Assembly (NCBI GenBank): GCA_015066625.1
Contig: SVOC01000019.1
Location: forward strand, 1 to 44,886
Direction of reading: 5' to 3'
From: Oscillospiraceae bacterium
Lineage (GTDB): Bacteria > Bacillota > Clostridia > Oscillospirales > Acutalibacteraceae
DNA length: 44,886 nucleotides
Position 1 is the stretch's first letter. Every line of letters starts with the position of its first letter. This document shows positions 14,555 to 23,209 of the stretch, in pieces. Made by a program: the position numbers and the translations under genes. Below the pieces are notes generated by a model. It ran no database searches. It had not been told where the DNA came from and saw only the letters and a program-made list of their open reading frames with translations.

Positions 14555-17500
14555 ATGGAAAATCCCGGTCAAAACACAAAATACAGATATTACGCATTCA
14601 TAAGCTACAACCAAAAAGACCAGAAATGGGCAAAATGGCTTCAAAATCAGATTGAAAGCTATCGCTTGCCCACAAAAATCAGAAAATCCCAAATCGGCAT
14701 TCCCAAAAAGTTGTCGCCCGTTTTCCGTGATAAAACCGACCTTTCCGGAACAGTGCTTCAGGAAGCACTGCATAAAGAACTGGAAAGCAGTCGGTATCTT
14801 ATAGTAATCTGCTCTCCCAACAGCAACCAATCGGAGTGGGTAAACAAAGAAATCAAGCATTTTTGTTCCTTGGGAAGAGAAAAACAGATAATTCCCTTTA
14901 TTGTGGACGGTGTTCCTTTCTCAGACGACCCTGAAAAAGAATGTTTTCCCGAAGCGTTAAGAGAAATCACCCCCGAGCTTTTAGGAATAGATGTTAATGA
15001 ATTCGGAAGAAAGGATTCTTTTCTCCGTGTTATTTCAACTATGCTTGATATCCGTTATGACGATATTGCTTTGCGTGACAAAAAACGCCGCAACCGCCAA
15101 CGCGCCGCATTGGCAGCCTGCCTTGTCGCACTGACGGTTGCTTGCAGTCAATATATATGGTATAACACCGAACACAGCAAATATTATAAGTCGGTTGTAT
15201 ACCGCAACGAAATCCCCGAAGGAATTCACGAGGTTTCAAGCAAGCAAAAAGAATCCATGAATACGGTTTACAAAATAACACGTCTGCGCGGAAAAACCGT
15301 GCGGTTGGAGTGTGTAAACTCCTGTGATGTTCCCACGGATCCGTCTTTTACGGCCTCTGAACCCGACAGCCCATGGATAACATACACCTATAATGACTCA
15401 GGAGATTTGAGTTTTTCAAATGTATACGATACCTACGGAGTACTCAAATACACAAAAATATTCAAACATAACAAAGCCACTTATGAAATTGCGGTTGAAT
15501 ATCAAAGCACCGGAAATATGACCACTGCATCTGCACTTTCATCAAACTTCACATTTACAGGCAAAGATTCCGATGATTCAAAAAGTGAAATTACAAGACT
15601 CAACAATACATACAACGAAGACGGGCTTCTGATTAAATCCATGTATTGCAGGGATAACCTTTCCACTCCCGCCTGTGACAGCAGCGGCTCCTTTGGTGCT
15701 TCATTCGAATATGACAATCTGGGCAGAATCGTTCGTGTAAACGCTCTCGACGAAAAAGGCAATATACACAACTGTAAATACGGGTATTCGTCACAGATTT
15801 TGACCTATGATTCAGACGGTAATTTTATATCCGTGCGTTACCTTAATGCCAATGGAAACAAGGTTCGAAACGAACAATGTGCAAATTATATATTACTCAC
15901 ACTCAACAGCCGATGCAATGTGGCTGCCTTCAGTGTATTCGACGAAAACGATAACCCATGCAATTTAAAACTCGGATATTCTTCCCAAACTCTCGAATAC
16001 GACGAAAACGGCAATATAATATCCACCAAATTCTTTGACAACAAGGGAAATCCCGCATATGACAATACAGATTTCTGTCATGAAAAACGATATGAATATG
16101 ACGAAAACGGAAGAATAATAAAATTTTCTTCATTTGATGCCGATTCCTCTCCGATATATCTCAAATCTCTCGGCTTTTCTTCTGTGGAAAAAAAGCTGGA
16201 CGAAAAAGGTCGTATAATTGAGGAACGTTATTTTGACCATCAAGGTAAACCCGTGTGTAACATTTCAGGTGGCTATTATGCGATAACTTTTAAATACGAT
16301 AAAAACGGCTACCTGTGCGAGGAACACTATTGGGATGCAGACGGCAACCCAACCACTTGTAAAAACGGCTATACCTCTGTAATTGAGACACACAACCAAA
16401 ACGGTCAACCCACAAAACTTGAATTCCGTGACAAAAACAATGCCCTTTGTATGTCCACAGACAACTTTGCAATTATGGAAATGACCTACGACTCATTCGG
16501 CAACAACACAGAAATCCTTCATTTCGACGAAAAAGGCAACCCATGTATGGCCAGCGGATATTATCATAAAATAGTCCGGACTTACGAAGGCGGAAAACTC
16601 ATTTCAGAAGAATTATATGACACAGAAGGAAAGCCTGTGATCAGCAACGACGGTTCATTCGGGCACAAAAACGAGTACGACGAAAAAGGAAATTGCATAA
16701 GAACAACCTATTATGATACTCTGGGCAAACCGACAATGGATATTAACTATTACGCCGTTGTTGAATATGATTATGATGAATACGGAAATGTAATTGAAAA
16801 AAGATATTTCAACTCAGCTATGAAGCCCACAGAAACTTCCGGTTATTATAAGATAATATACGGATATGACAACCGCAACAACTGTATCAGAGAAGAACGC
16901 TTTTCTTTTGCACCGCAATCGCTCGACTATAATGTTATTGAATATGAATACGATTCTTATGATAATAACACCGTTATCAGATACTACAAAGACGGCAAAC
17001 CTGCAGATGATTTGGAACACGGCTCCCGTATAACCAAAGAATTCAATGCATTGGGACTAATAACCGAAGCAAAAAGCTTCTCATCAGACGGAAAGCTCTT
17101 TGCACAGGGAATGATTGCGGAAGGAAAATATAACATAATCAGGTACAACTATGATTCGGCGGGCAACGTAACCACAACTCAATATTTGAATCAAAAATCA
17201 GATAAAACAGAGGTTCTTTTAAAGGAAGAGCTCAGATATTATGATGCATACGGAAACTGTATAAAAGAAGCAGTAAAAACAAACAACGCTGTTTCTGACA
17301 ACGCATTCCACGATTGGTCGTGTGTTCTGAAACAAGAATATTCTCCCGAAGGATATTTAACAGCGATACAATACTATGACCAAAACGAACAGCCTATCTT
17401 ACGAAACGGAACATTCCGATTGGAATACGCTTATGATCCTGTTGGAAATATTACGGAAATCCGGCGTTACGGATTGGATTTAAAGCCGATCAAAGCTTAC

Positions 17501-18022
17501 GACGGTTATGTGGCAAAAGTTGTTTTTGAATATGATGACAGAGGTAACAGGAAAAAAGTCTCCAACTTTGACGAAAACGGAAAACTTTATGCCAACGAAC
17601 TTTATCCTGCAAGCATCACAGAAACAGTAACCGACATACAAGGAATTGAAGTTCAGAGAAAATATTATGATGAAAACGAAAAACTTTTGCTCCATATGCG
17701 TTCTCTGGCTGTAATCGAAAGTGCCAGCACCGCTTTCGGCAAGGAATACTTCTTGCCCGAAGACATAATAATTTCATATAATCAGTGGAATTTCTTTGAA
17801 AACGATCCGCTGTCACCGTTTGACGGATTCGCAGCAGCAATAGCAGAAGGAAACTACACAGAAAAAAATATTGTTATCTGTCGTCAGGATCCGACTACGG
17901 GTTACATTGATATTTTAGAATTCAATTTATCTGAAGGTGATCTTGGTTTAAACACTTCTTTTGATTTGTATACGCAAAACGATGTGGAATACCTTGAAGA
18001 AGTCTACAACGAATGTAAATAA
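14555..18022 (+). CDS. TIR domain - transmembrane - YD/RHS-like repeat receptor
   Basis: 1155 residues. TIR domain at 10-150: YYAFISYNQKD (strand A) and SRYLIVICSPNSNQSEWVNKEI with W95-x3-E99, the WxxxE typical of bacterial TIRs, whose Glu is catalytic in NAD-cleaving members. A basic stretch (RDKKRRNRQR, 175-183) precedes one membrane span (184-203), so the TIR domain should be cytosolic. The remaining 950 residues, predicted outside, are about 20-30 imperfect repeats with YDENGN / YFDxxGKP units, like YD/RHS repeats. ATG 14555 follows AAAGGATG; an upstream in-frame ATG has no Shine-Dalgarno. The gene has its own promoter and looks AT-richer than its neighbours, suggesting transfer. NADase activity and ligand sensing are inference. 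Confidence 0.82.
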   Translation: MENPGQNTKYRYYAFISYNQKDQKWAKWLQNQIESYRLPTKIRKSQIGIPKKLSPVFRDKTDLSGTVLQEALHKELESSRYLIVICSPNSNQSEWVNKEIKHFCSLGREKQIIPFIVDGVPFSDDPEKECFPEALREITPELLGIDVNEFGRKDSFLRVISTMLDIRYDDIALRDKKRRNRQRAALAACLVALTVACSQYIWYNTEHSKYYKSVVYRNEIPEGIHEVSSKQKESMNTVYKITRLRGKTVRLECVNSCDVPTDPSFTASEPDSPWITYTYNDSGDLSFSNVYDTYGVLKYTKIFKHNKATYEIAVEYQSTGNMTTASALSSNFTFTGKDSDDSKSEITRLNNTYNEDGLLIKSMYCRDNLSTPACDSSGSFGASFEYDNLGRIVRVNALDEKGNIHNCKYGYSSQILTYDSDGNFISVRYLNANGNKVRNEQCANYILLTLNSRCNVAAFSVFDENDNPCNLKLGYSSQTLEYDENGNIISTKFFDNKGNPAYDNTDFCHEKRYEYDENGRIIKFSSFDADSSPIYLKSLGFSSVEKKLDEKGRIIEERYFDHQGKPVCNISGGYYAITFKYDKNGYLCEEHYWDADGNPTTCKNGYTSVIETHNQNGQPTKLEFRDKNNALCMSTDNFAIMEMTYDSFGNNTEILHFDEKGNPCMASGYYHKIVRTYEGGKLISEELYDTEGKPVISNDGSFGHKNEYDEKGNCIRTTYYDTLGKPTMDINYYAVVEYDYDEYGNVIEKRYFNSAMKPTETSGYYKIIYGYDNRNNCIREERFSFAPQSLDYNVIEYEYDSYDNNTVIRYYKDGKPADDLEHGSRITKEFNALGLITEAKSFSSDGKLFAQGMIAEGKYNIIRYNYDSAGNVTTTQYLNQKSDKTEVLLKEELRYYDAYGNCIKEAVKTNNAVSDNAFHDWSCVLKQEYSPEGYLTAIQYYDQNEQPILRNGTFRLEYAYDPVGNITEIRRYGLDLKPIKAYDGYVAKVVFEYDDRGNRKKVSNFDENGKLYANELYPASITETVTDIQGIEVQRKYYDENEKLLLHMRSLAVIESASTAFGKEYFLPEDIIISYNQWNFFENDPLSPFDGFAAAIAEGNYTEKNIVICRQDPTTGYIDILEFNLSEGDLGLNTSFDLYTQNDVEYLEEVYNECK

Positions 18023-18035
18023 CCTTTAACCAACA

Positions 18036-18343
18036 AAAACCGCCCCAAGGGCGACCCTTCATAAGGAATTTAAGCCTTAAAAAGGCTATTTTGGTATATA
18101 ACTGCGTTGAAAATGCTCGGAATCCGTCAAGGATTCCTGTGCTTTTCGCCTTGTTCTATATCCAAACTATCTCTTTTTAAGGTGCAAAGCAGTTTTTATC
18201 AGGTTATTTTTCGTTCAGACAAAATGACAAAAATCCCGTAATACTTGATGTATTACGGGATTTTTTCGTGAAGTATTAACGGAAAAGAATCGATAAAAAC
18301 CTTAACTTCCTTGTGAAGGGTCGCCCAAGGGGCGGTTTTTGTT
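18036..18343. terminator. convergent-gene terminator split by MITE insertion
   Basis: The left half (AAAAACCGC before 18044) and right half (GCGGTTTTT after 18331) would together form one strong hairpin, AAAAACCGCCCC-AA-GGGGCGGTTTTT, if the insert and one target copy were removed. Plus-strand termination is now probably provided by the MITE's own hairpin at 18230-18264, followed by six Ts. Confidence 0.7.
18052..18323. mobile_element. MITE, 272 bp, with 23-bp terminal inverted repeats and 8-bp target duplication
   Basis: The terminal inverted repeats 18052-18074 and 18301-18323 match at 21 of 23 positions, starting CGACCCTTCA. The direct repeat CCCAAGGG flanks both ends (18044-18051 and 18324-18331). 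Inside are a long imperfect hairpin (CCTTAAAAAG 18075-18084 with CTTTTTAAGG 18173-18182, apex GGAATCC/GGATTCC at 18119-18137) and a perfect 15-pair hairpin at 18230-18264. No coding frame is present. An 8-bp duplication fits families such as IS66, ISL3 or IS6/IS256; the parent transposase is not in the window. Confidence 0.82.
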
Positions 18344-19496
18344 ATCTGCAAAGCTCTTCAGCAAGGGCTTCAAGCTGAGCGATATTTTCTTCGTTGACGG
18401 CGGATTTAATGTGAACGCCTGCTTCTGTGTATGTTATATCCTTGCTCTTTTCAAGCATTTTTCTCATAAACTTTTCAGCCATAAGCCCCCAGGTGCCGTT
18501 TTCGATAAAGCCTACGGTGCGCTTCTGATAGTTGCGCTCCGTAAGGTGCTTTAAGAATTCGTGCATAAAGGGAAAGATTTCGCCGTTGTAGGTTGTTGTT
18601 GCAAGAACCTGCTTGCCGTAGCGGAAGGCATCCTCAACCGCCTCAGCCATATCACAGCGTGCAAGGTCATTGACAACGACCTTGGGGCAGCCCTTTTCGC
18701 GGAGCTTTTCCGCAAGAATTTCAACAGCCTTTTTGGTGTTGCCGTAAACGGAGGTGTATGAAATAAGCACGCCTTCGCTTTCAACACCGTAGGATGACCA
18801 TATGTCATAAAGATTAATGTAATAACCGAGATTTTCGCTGAGTACGGGACCGTGAAGAGGACAGATAATCGCAATATCAAGGCCTGCCGCTTTTTTCAGA
18901 ACGGGCTGAACCTGAGGACCGTATTTGCCTACAATCCCGAAATAATAACGTCTTGCCTCGCAAGCCCAATCCTCGTCTGCATCAAGGGCACCGAATTTTC
19001 CGAAAGCATCTGCGGAGAAAAGCACCTTATCCTTGCTGTCATAGCTCATGATAACCTCGGGCCAGTGCACCATGGGTGCGGTTACAAAGTTAAGAGTATG
19101 TGCACCAAGCTCAAGCTGACTGCCTTCGCCCACAACAACCTGTCTGTCAGCAAAATCATTGCCGTAAAACTGCTTCATCATCGTGAACGCTTTGGTTGAT
19201 GAAACAATTTTTGCATCGGGGTAAGTTTCAGCAAAAAGCAGAATGTTGGCGGAATGGTCGGGCTCCATATGCTGAACAACAAGATAATCGGGAGCTTTGT
19301 CGCCGATAACCCCTTTAAGATTATTCAGCCACTCATCGCCGAAACGGGCATCCACCGTATCCATAACCGCAATTTTTTCATCGGTTATAACATATGAGTT
19401 ATATGCCATACCGTTTTCAACAACATACTGACCCTCAAAAAGGTCAACCTCTCTGTCATTGACACCTATATATCTGACATCTTCCGTAATTTTCAT
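18342..19496 (-). CDS. fprA: flavodiiron protein (FprA-type A-type flavoprotein)
   Basis: 384 residues. The metallo-beta-lactamase-like domain has the diiron ligands H76-x-E78-x-D80-H81, H144 and D163, plus the later HGP histidine. A C-terminal flavodoxin domain (from about 250, ISYTSVYGNTKKAVEILA) binds FMN. The family reduces O2 to water or NO to N2O in anaerobes, accepting electrons from rubredoxin or similar carriers. No extra rubredoxin module is fused. ATG 19496 is preferred over an upstream in-frame start because AAGGAGAAG is spaced from it correctly. Stands alone, 32 bases after the symporter gene. Confidence 0.92.
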   Translation of the reverse strand: MKITEDVRYIGVNDREVDLFEGQYVVENGMAYNSYVITDEKIAVMDTVDARFGDEWLNNLKGVIGDKAPDYLVVQHMEPDHSANILLFAETYPDAKIVSSTKAFTMMKQFYGNDFADRQVVVGEGSQLELGAHTLNFVTAPMVHWPEVIMSYDSKDKVLFSADAFGKFGALDADEDWACEARRYYFGIVGKYGPQVQPVLKKAAGLDIAIICPLHGPVLSENLGYYINLYDIWSSYGVESEGVLISYTSVYGNTKKAVEILAEKLREKGCPKVVVNDLARCDMAEAVEDAFRYGKQVLATTTYNGEIFPFMHEFLKHLTERNYQKRTVGFIENGTWGLMAEKFMRKMLEKSKDITYTEAGVHIKSAVNEENIAQLEALAEELCR

Positions 19497-19528
19497 AAAT
19501 CTTCTCCTTGACTTTGATATACGGTTCA

Positions 19529-20884
19529 TTATAACACAGATACCTTACTTTTTACAATAGATTTTCGGGTAAATACATTATTTTTCAGCTCATTTGTCGC
19601 CTCTTTCGAAAGCATCAGCAAAGCAAAAATATTGGGCACAGCCATAAGCCCGTTAAGGGTATCGGAAAGGCTCCACACGCTTTCAAGCTGTGTAACACTG
19701 CCTGCAAAGGCACAGACGATATATATTATGTTGTATACCTTACCGCTTTTTTCACCGAAAAGATATTCCGCGCCGCTTTTGCCGTAATACGACCATGCCG
19801 TAAGGGTTGCAAAAGCAAAAAGGCATATGCAGATGTTAAGGAAATATCCTCCTGCCCTGCCAAATACACTTTCAAACACTGCGGCACAAAGCGCCGCACC
19901 GTTAAGGTCTGTATCGGGCGACCACACTCCGCTTGTGAGAATGGCGGCGGCGGTTACGGTACACATAAGCACGGTATCAATGAACACCTCAAGAATTCCC
20001 CACTGACCCTGACGGGCAGGATTATCGCAATCTGCAGCGGCATGAATCACCGCACTGCTGCCAAGCCCCGCTTCATTTGAAAAAACTCCCCTCGATATTC
20101 CGTATCTTGCCGCCTTTGCCATTCCGTAGCCCGAAACCGCTTTGACGGTAAATGCCTCTTTTACGATGTATTTAAGGCTCGATAAAAGATCTTCAGCATT
20201 TTTGCCGATTATTATAAAGCAGGCGAGAATAAACACAGCCGACAGAACAGGTATCAGCTTTTCGGATATTGCCGAAATTCTTTTAAGCCCGCCCGAAACG
20301 GAAAAACCTGCAAGCACCGCAAGAATCAGACCTGCCGCAACGGGCGGCACTCCGAAGCCCGAAAGCCCCTGAGAAACGGAATTTGCCTGAGTCATATTTC
20401 CCATTCCCAAAGATGCACCGGTGAGAAAAACGGCATATGCACCTGCAAGCCACTTTATTCCCACACCCCGTTCAATATACTGCATAGGTCCGCCCCGCCA
20501 CTGCCCGTCGGCACCCGTCACTCTGTATTTCACTCCCAGAATGTTTTCACAGCAGCAGGTCATCATACCCAGCACCGCAGATACGCACATCCAGAAAACC
20601 GCACCGGGACCTCCCGAACAAAGTGCGGTGGCAACTCCCACAATATTTCCCGTTCCAAGGCAGGCGGCAAGAGCCGTTGTCAGCGCACTCATCTGCGAAA
20701 CGGAGCCTTTGTCTTTTTTGAATTTGGACTTTGAAAATATGGTTGACCCCAGCCAATCGCCTATGCCGAAAATCTGATAAAATCCCGTTTTTACAGAAAG
20801 AAAAAGCCCCGTGCCCAGAAAAACCGCCAGCATAGGCACTCCCCAGACAAAGGAACTTATTGCAGAATTAACCGTATAAAACAA
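19529..20884 (-). CDS. alanine/glycine:Na+ symporter (AGCS family)
   Basis: 451 residues, about ten membrane spans. Family segments are SALTTALAACLGTGNIVGVATAL, GGPGAVFWM, GGPMQYIERG, ISRGVFSNEAGLGSSAVIHAAA and LTAWSYYGKSGAEYLFG. It imports alanine or glycine with Na+ (or H+). The start is TTG at 20884: the family N-terminus (INSFVWGVPMLAVFLGTGLFL) needs the residues before the first ATG. The only Shine-Dalgarno, GAGGTGA, lies inside the 3' arm of the preceding terminator hairpin. fprA follows within 35 bases. Confidence 0.9.
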   Translation of the reverse strand: MFYTVNSAISSFVWGVPMLAVFLGTGLFLSVKTGFYQIFGIGDWLGSTIFSKSKFKKDKGSVSQMSALTTALAACLGTGNIVGVATALCSGGPGAVFWMCVSAVLGMMTCCCENILGVKYRVTGADGQWRGGPMQYIERGVGIKWLAGAYAVFLTGASLGMGNMTQANSVSQGLSGFGVPPVAAGLILAVLAGFSVSGGLKRISAISEKLIPVLSAVFILACFIIIGKNAEDLLSSLKYIVKEAFTVKAVSGYGMAKAARYGISRGVFSNEAGLGSSAVIHAAADCDNPARQGQWGILEVFIDTVLMCTVTAAAILTSGVWSPDTDLNGAALCAAVFESVFGRAGGYFLNICICLFAFATLTAWSYYGKSGAEYLFGEKSGKVYNIIYIVCAFAGSVTQLESVWSLSDTLNGLMAVPNIFALLMLSKEATNELKNNVFTRKSIVKSKVSVL

Positions 20885-20885
20885 A

Positions 20886-20921
20886 AGCCGTCACCTCATT
20901 AAATGTTATGAGGTAACGGCT
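20886..20921 (-). terminator. terminator hairpin carrying the next gene's Shine-Dalgarno
   Basis: AGCCGT-x-ACCTCA / TGAGGT-x-ACGGCT stem followed on the minus strand by TTTTGTTTTAT. The second strand of the stem (minus sense) holds GAGGTGA, the only Shine-Dalgarno of the symporter gene, whose TTG start falls in the T-tract. Confidence 0.7.
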
Positions 20922-20928
20922 GCAAATA

Positions 20929-21537
20929 TTATTTAACGTCGGTAAGCTTTACTTCAAATTTATACATATCAGCATAGCTCTTCACGTTTGTTGATGTGCT
21001 CTTGATGTAGAAAACCGCTTTGGGGCAAGCATCAAATGCAAACTCGCCGATTTTAACCTTATCGCCTCTGAACTGTGCGATTTTAAGGCTGTCGCAGTAG
21101 TAATAAGCGTATGTGCCGAGAGTTTCAAGGTCTCTGGGCATATCGGCCTGAACAAGGTTTTTGCACTCCGAGAAAGCGTATGCACCGATTTCGGTAAGGA
21201 GGGGAGATCTGTTCATAAGTGCCTTCTTGACCGAGCTGTTTGCAAAAGCGTAATCCTCGATTTTTGTAAGAGTATCGGGTGTTCTTACTACGGTTATGGT
21301 CTGCACATCCTTGAAGGCTTCCGTGCCGATAACGGTAACGGTATAATCATCAAGAGATGAAGGGATTTTAAGCTCAACAACAGGCTCTGTGCCGTTATAT
21401 TTTGTGATTTTTGCGGTATCATCGTCAAGAACAACATAGCTGTAAAGACCCGACTCATCAACCTTTTCTTTGTTGCAGGCGCAGAAAAGAGTGAGAACGC
21501 TTGCAACAATAAGTATAATTGACAGTACCTTTTTCAT
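20929..21537 (-). CDS. BspA-like leucine-rich repeat lipoprotein
   Basis: 202 residues. The signal peptide has its lipobox Cys near position 21 (LFCAC). From about 70 onward, BspA/LRR_5 units appear: VTVIGTEAFKDVQTITVVRTPDTLTKIEDYAFANSSV, LLTEIGAYAFSECKNLVQADMP, LETLGTYAYYYCDSL and VKIGEFAFDACP. Such repeats form surface-exposed solenoids, often used for binding. GAAAGGATT precedes ATG 21537. It lies about 25 bases after mltG and is probably co-transcribed with it. Ligand unknown. Confidence 0.85.
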   Translation of the reverse strand: MKKVLSIILIVASVLTLFCACNKEKVDESGLYSYVVLDDDTAKITKYNGTEPVVELKIPSSLDDYTVTVIGTEAFKDVQTITVVRTPDTLTKIEDYAFANSSVKKALMNRSPLLTEIGAYAFSECKNLVQADMPRDLETLGTYAYYYCDSLKIAQFRGDKVKIGEFAFDACPKAVFYIKSTSTNVKSYADMYKFEVKLTDVK

Positions 21538-21563
21538 TTTAAAAATCCTTTCGGTTTTATTTA

Positions 21564-22388
21564 TCAAAGACCTGCCTTACGGCAATTCTCTTTGTGCTGA
21601 CTGAATGTTTCGGCATAAATATATCTGCCTTCATTATCGGTTATGAAATAATAATAATCCGTATCCTCGGGGTAGAGAGCGGCATTTATTGCATCCGTAC
21701 CCACATTTGTTATAGGGCCTGCAGGCAGACCTTCGCAGTTGTAAGTATTATAAAGGTCAACAAGCTCATTGTAGCGGTCTTCCGTCACATAGGGCTTCAC
21801 ATAATCCCTTAAATAGAATGTGGCAACATCGCATTGAAGCTTCGGAAAAGCTCTGCTGTCAAGGCGGTTATGAATAACCGATGAAACCTTTCCCATTTCC
21901 GCAGGGTTGCCTGCCTCCTCCTGAATTATTGAGGCAAGGGTCAGAATTTCGTCAACGGTGTAGCCCAATTCGTCACACCTTGCGTAAATGCTTTCATCCA
22001 GCTTGACCTGTGTGTTTTTCAGAAATCTTTTCAGTGCGGATGCACCGCTTTCGTTTCTGTAAAATTCGTATGTATCGGGAAAAACATAGCCTTCAAGCAG
22101 AAACGCTCTTTCTTCGGGATTGGTTATCTCAAAGGAAAAGCCTTCAAGGCTTGCAGGGTCATTTGCCGCCGCCATAAATTCTTCCGCAGAGCATACACCG
22201 TTGTCGCTCAGTATCTGCGCTATCTGTGCAACAGTTGAACCTTCGGGGAAGGTAAGCCGCACGGTATGGGATGTTGTGGGCTCGTCCACGGTAATGGTGG
22301 GGTTGCTTGTATTGCAGGCTGAAAGGGATAAAACCGTCAGCACAGCAAGAACAATCACAATTAATTTTTTTATTGTTATCTTTCTCAT
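21564..22388 (-). CDS. mltG: endolytic peptidoglycan transglycosylase MltG
   Basis: 274 residues. The N-terminal hydrophobic segment ends in a lipobox-like LSAC (22-25). A LysM-like region (VRLTFPEGSTVAQIAQILSDNGVCSAEEFMAA) precedes the YceG core: LLEGYVFPDTYEFYR, LTLASIIQEEAGN (catalytic Glu), VIHNRL, LQCDVATFY and GLPAGPITNVGTDAI. It cuts nascent glycan strands and sets their length at the divisome/elongasome. The usual single membrane anchor appears replaced by a lipid anchor. There is no Shine-Dalgarno; the promoter directly abuts the ATG. Confidence 0.92.
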   Translation of the reverse strand: MRKITIKKLIVIVLAVLTVLSLSACNTSNPTITVDEPTTSHTVRLTFPEGSTVAQIAQILSDNGVCSAEEFMAAANDPASLEGFSFEITNPEERAFLLEGYVFPDTYEFYRNESGASALKRFLKNTQVKLDESIYARCDELGYTVDEILTLASIIQEEAGNPAEMGKVSSVIHNRLDSRAFPKLQCDVATFYLRDYVKPYVTEDRYNELVDLYNTYNCEGLPAGPITNVGTDAINAALYPEDTDYYYFITDNEGRYIYAETFSQHKENCRKAGL

Positions 22389-22395
22389 ACAGACG

Positions 22396-22424
22396 ATTTT
22401 ACCACAGTGCGGTATAAAAATCAA
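22396..22424 (-). promoter_or_regulatory. promoter of mltG, apparently leaderless
   Basis: TTGATT (22419-22424), exactly 17 bases, TAAAAT (22396-22401) on the minus strand. Only seven bases separate the -10 from the ATG at 22386-22388, so transcription should begin at or within a base or two of the start codon. Confidence 0.6.
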
Positions 22425-22492
22425 GTTTTTCGAAAATAGTTAACAATTACAAACCATTTGCTTATGCAGGGCATGATGTGGTCAATAAAAAA

Positions 22493-22514
22493 ACCGCCGG
22501 GAAAACCCGGCGGT
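22493..22514 (-). terminator. intrinsic terminator of the Thr-rich surface-protein gene
   Basis: ACCGCCGGG-aaaa-CCCGGCGGT perfect nine-pair stem, followed on the minus strand by TTTTTTTATTG. Confidence 0.85.
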
Positions 22515-22531
22515 AAATTCAAATCAAGAAA

Positions 22532-23005
22532 TTAGTCTTCCTTCTTTGTCTTGATAACTGCTACTGTACCTGCTGCAAGAGCAAGGAGAGCGATTGCGGG
22601 AACAACAATGCCGCTGCCTGTTGAGGGGATTGTTGTGTCAACTGCTGCGGGCTTCTTTGTTGTTGTGGTGTTACCCTGACCTTCGTATGCTGTTTCGCCG
22701 GGCTTGAGGGTAACTGTTTCGTCAACAACTGTTGTTGCTGTTGTGCCTGCTGCTGTTGTTGTGCTTGTATCAGCGTTAGCAGTAGTTGTGGTTGATGAAG
22801 CTGTTGTGGCGGTTGTGGTTTCCTTAGCTTCTGTTGTGGTGGTTGTGTCGAAACCATCCTGCTTATCGTCTGTTGTTGTGCTTTCGGTTGTAGCTGCTGT
22901 TGTTGAAGTTGTGGTTGTGGTGTCACCATCGTTTTCAGCAAAAGCTGTAACGAATGCACAGAGTGCAAACATCATTGCAAGAACGAGTGCGATTGTCTTT
23001 TTCAT
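22532..23005 (-). CDS. Thr-rich wall-anchored or membrane surface protein (IPSTG sorting signal)
   Basis: 157 residues: signal peptide (MKKTIALVLAMMFALCAFVTAFA), a middle region dominated by Thr/Ala (TTTTT runs, likely O-glycosylated or stalk-like), then IPSTGSG, a hydrophobic span and KTKKED at the C-terminus. This is an LPxTG-like sorting signal (Ile in place of Leu). No sortase gene is in the window. ATG 23005 is preferred because AAAGGA lies 11 bases upstream; a start four codons earlier would overlap it. Function unknown; a stalk or mucin-like surface coat is plausible. Confidence 0.8.
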   Translation of the reverse strand: MKKTIALVLAMMFALCAFVTAFAENDGDTTTTTSTTAATTESTTTDDKQDGFDTTTTTEAKETTTATTASSTTTTANADTSTTTAAGTTATTVVDETVTLKPGETAYEGQGNTTTTKKPAAVDTTIPSTGSGIVVPAIALLALAAGTVAVIKTKKED

Positions 23006-23209
23006 TCTCAAATCCATCCTTTAATCAGTTTTTTCGGCATAAATGCCTAATTTAATACACTAACAATTTTACACATAATCCTCCTCTTTGTCAAGTGAAT
23101 ATATTTACCAAAAAGAAGAATAAATCAGATTAATAATTGGTTATCATACTGTATTTTAAGTTTGTCAGTGCTAAAAATATAAATAAATCTATGTGAAAGG
23201 AGCTTTGTT

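Noticed and set aside
22561-23024. Gln-rich minus frame and Val-rich plus frame in the Thr-rich gene
   Set aside because: Low-complexity Thr codons (ACA/ACT) produce such shadows in other frames; only the Thr frame has signal peptide, sorting motif and terminator.
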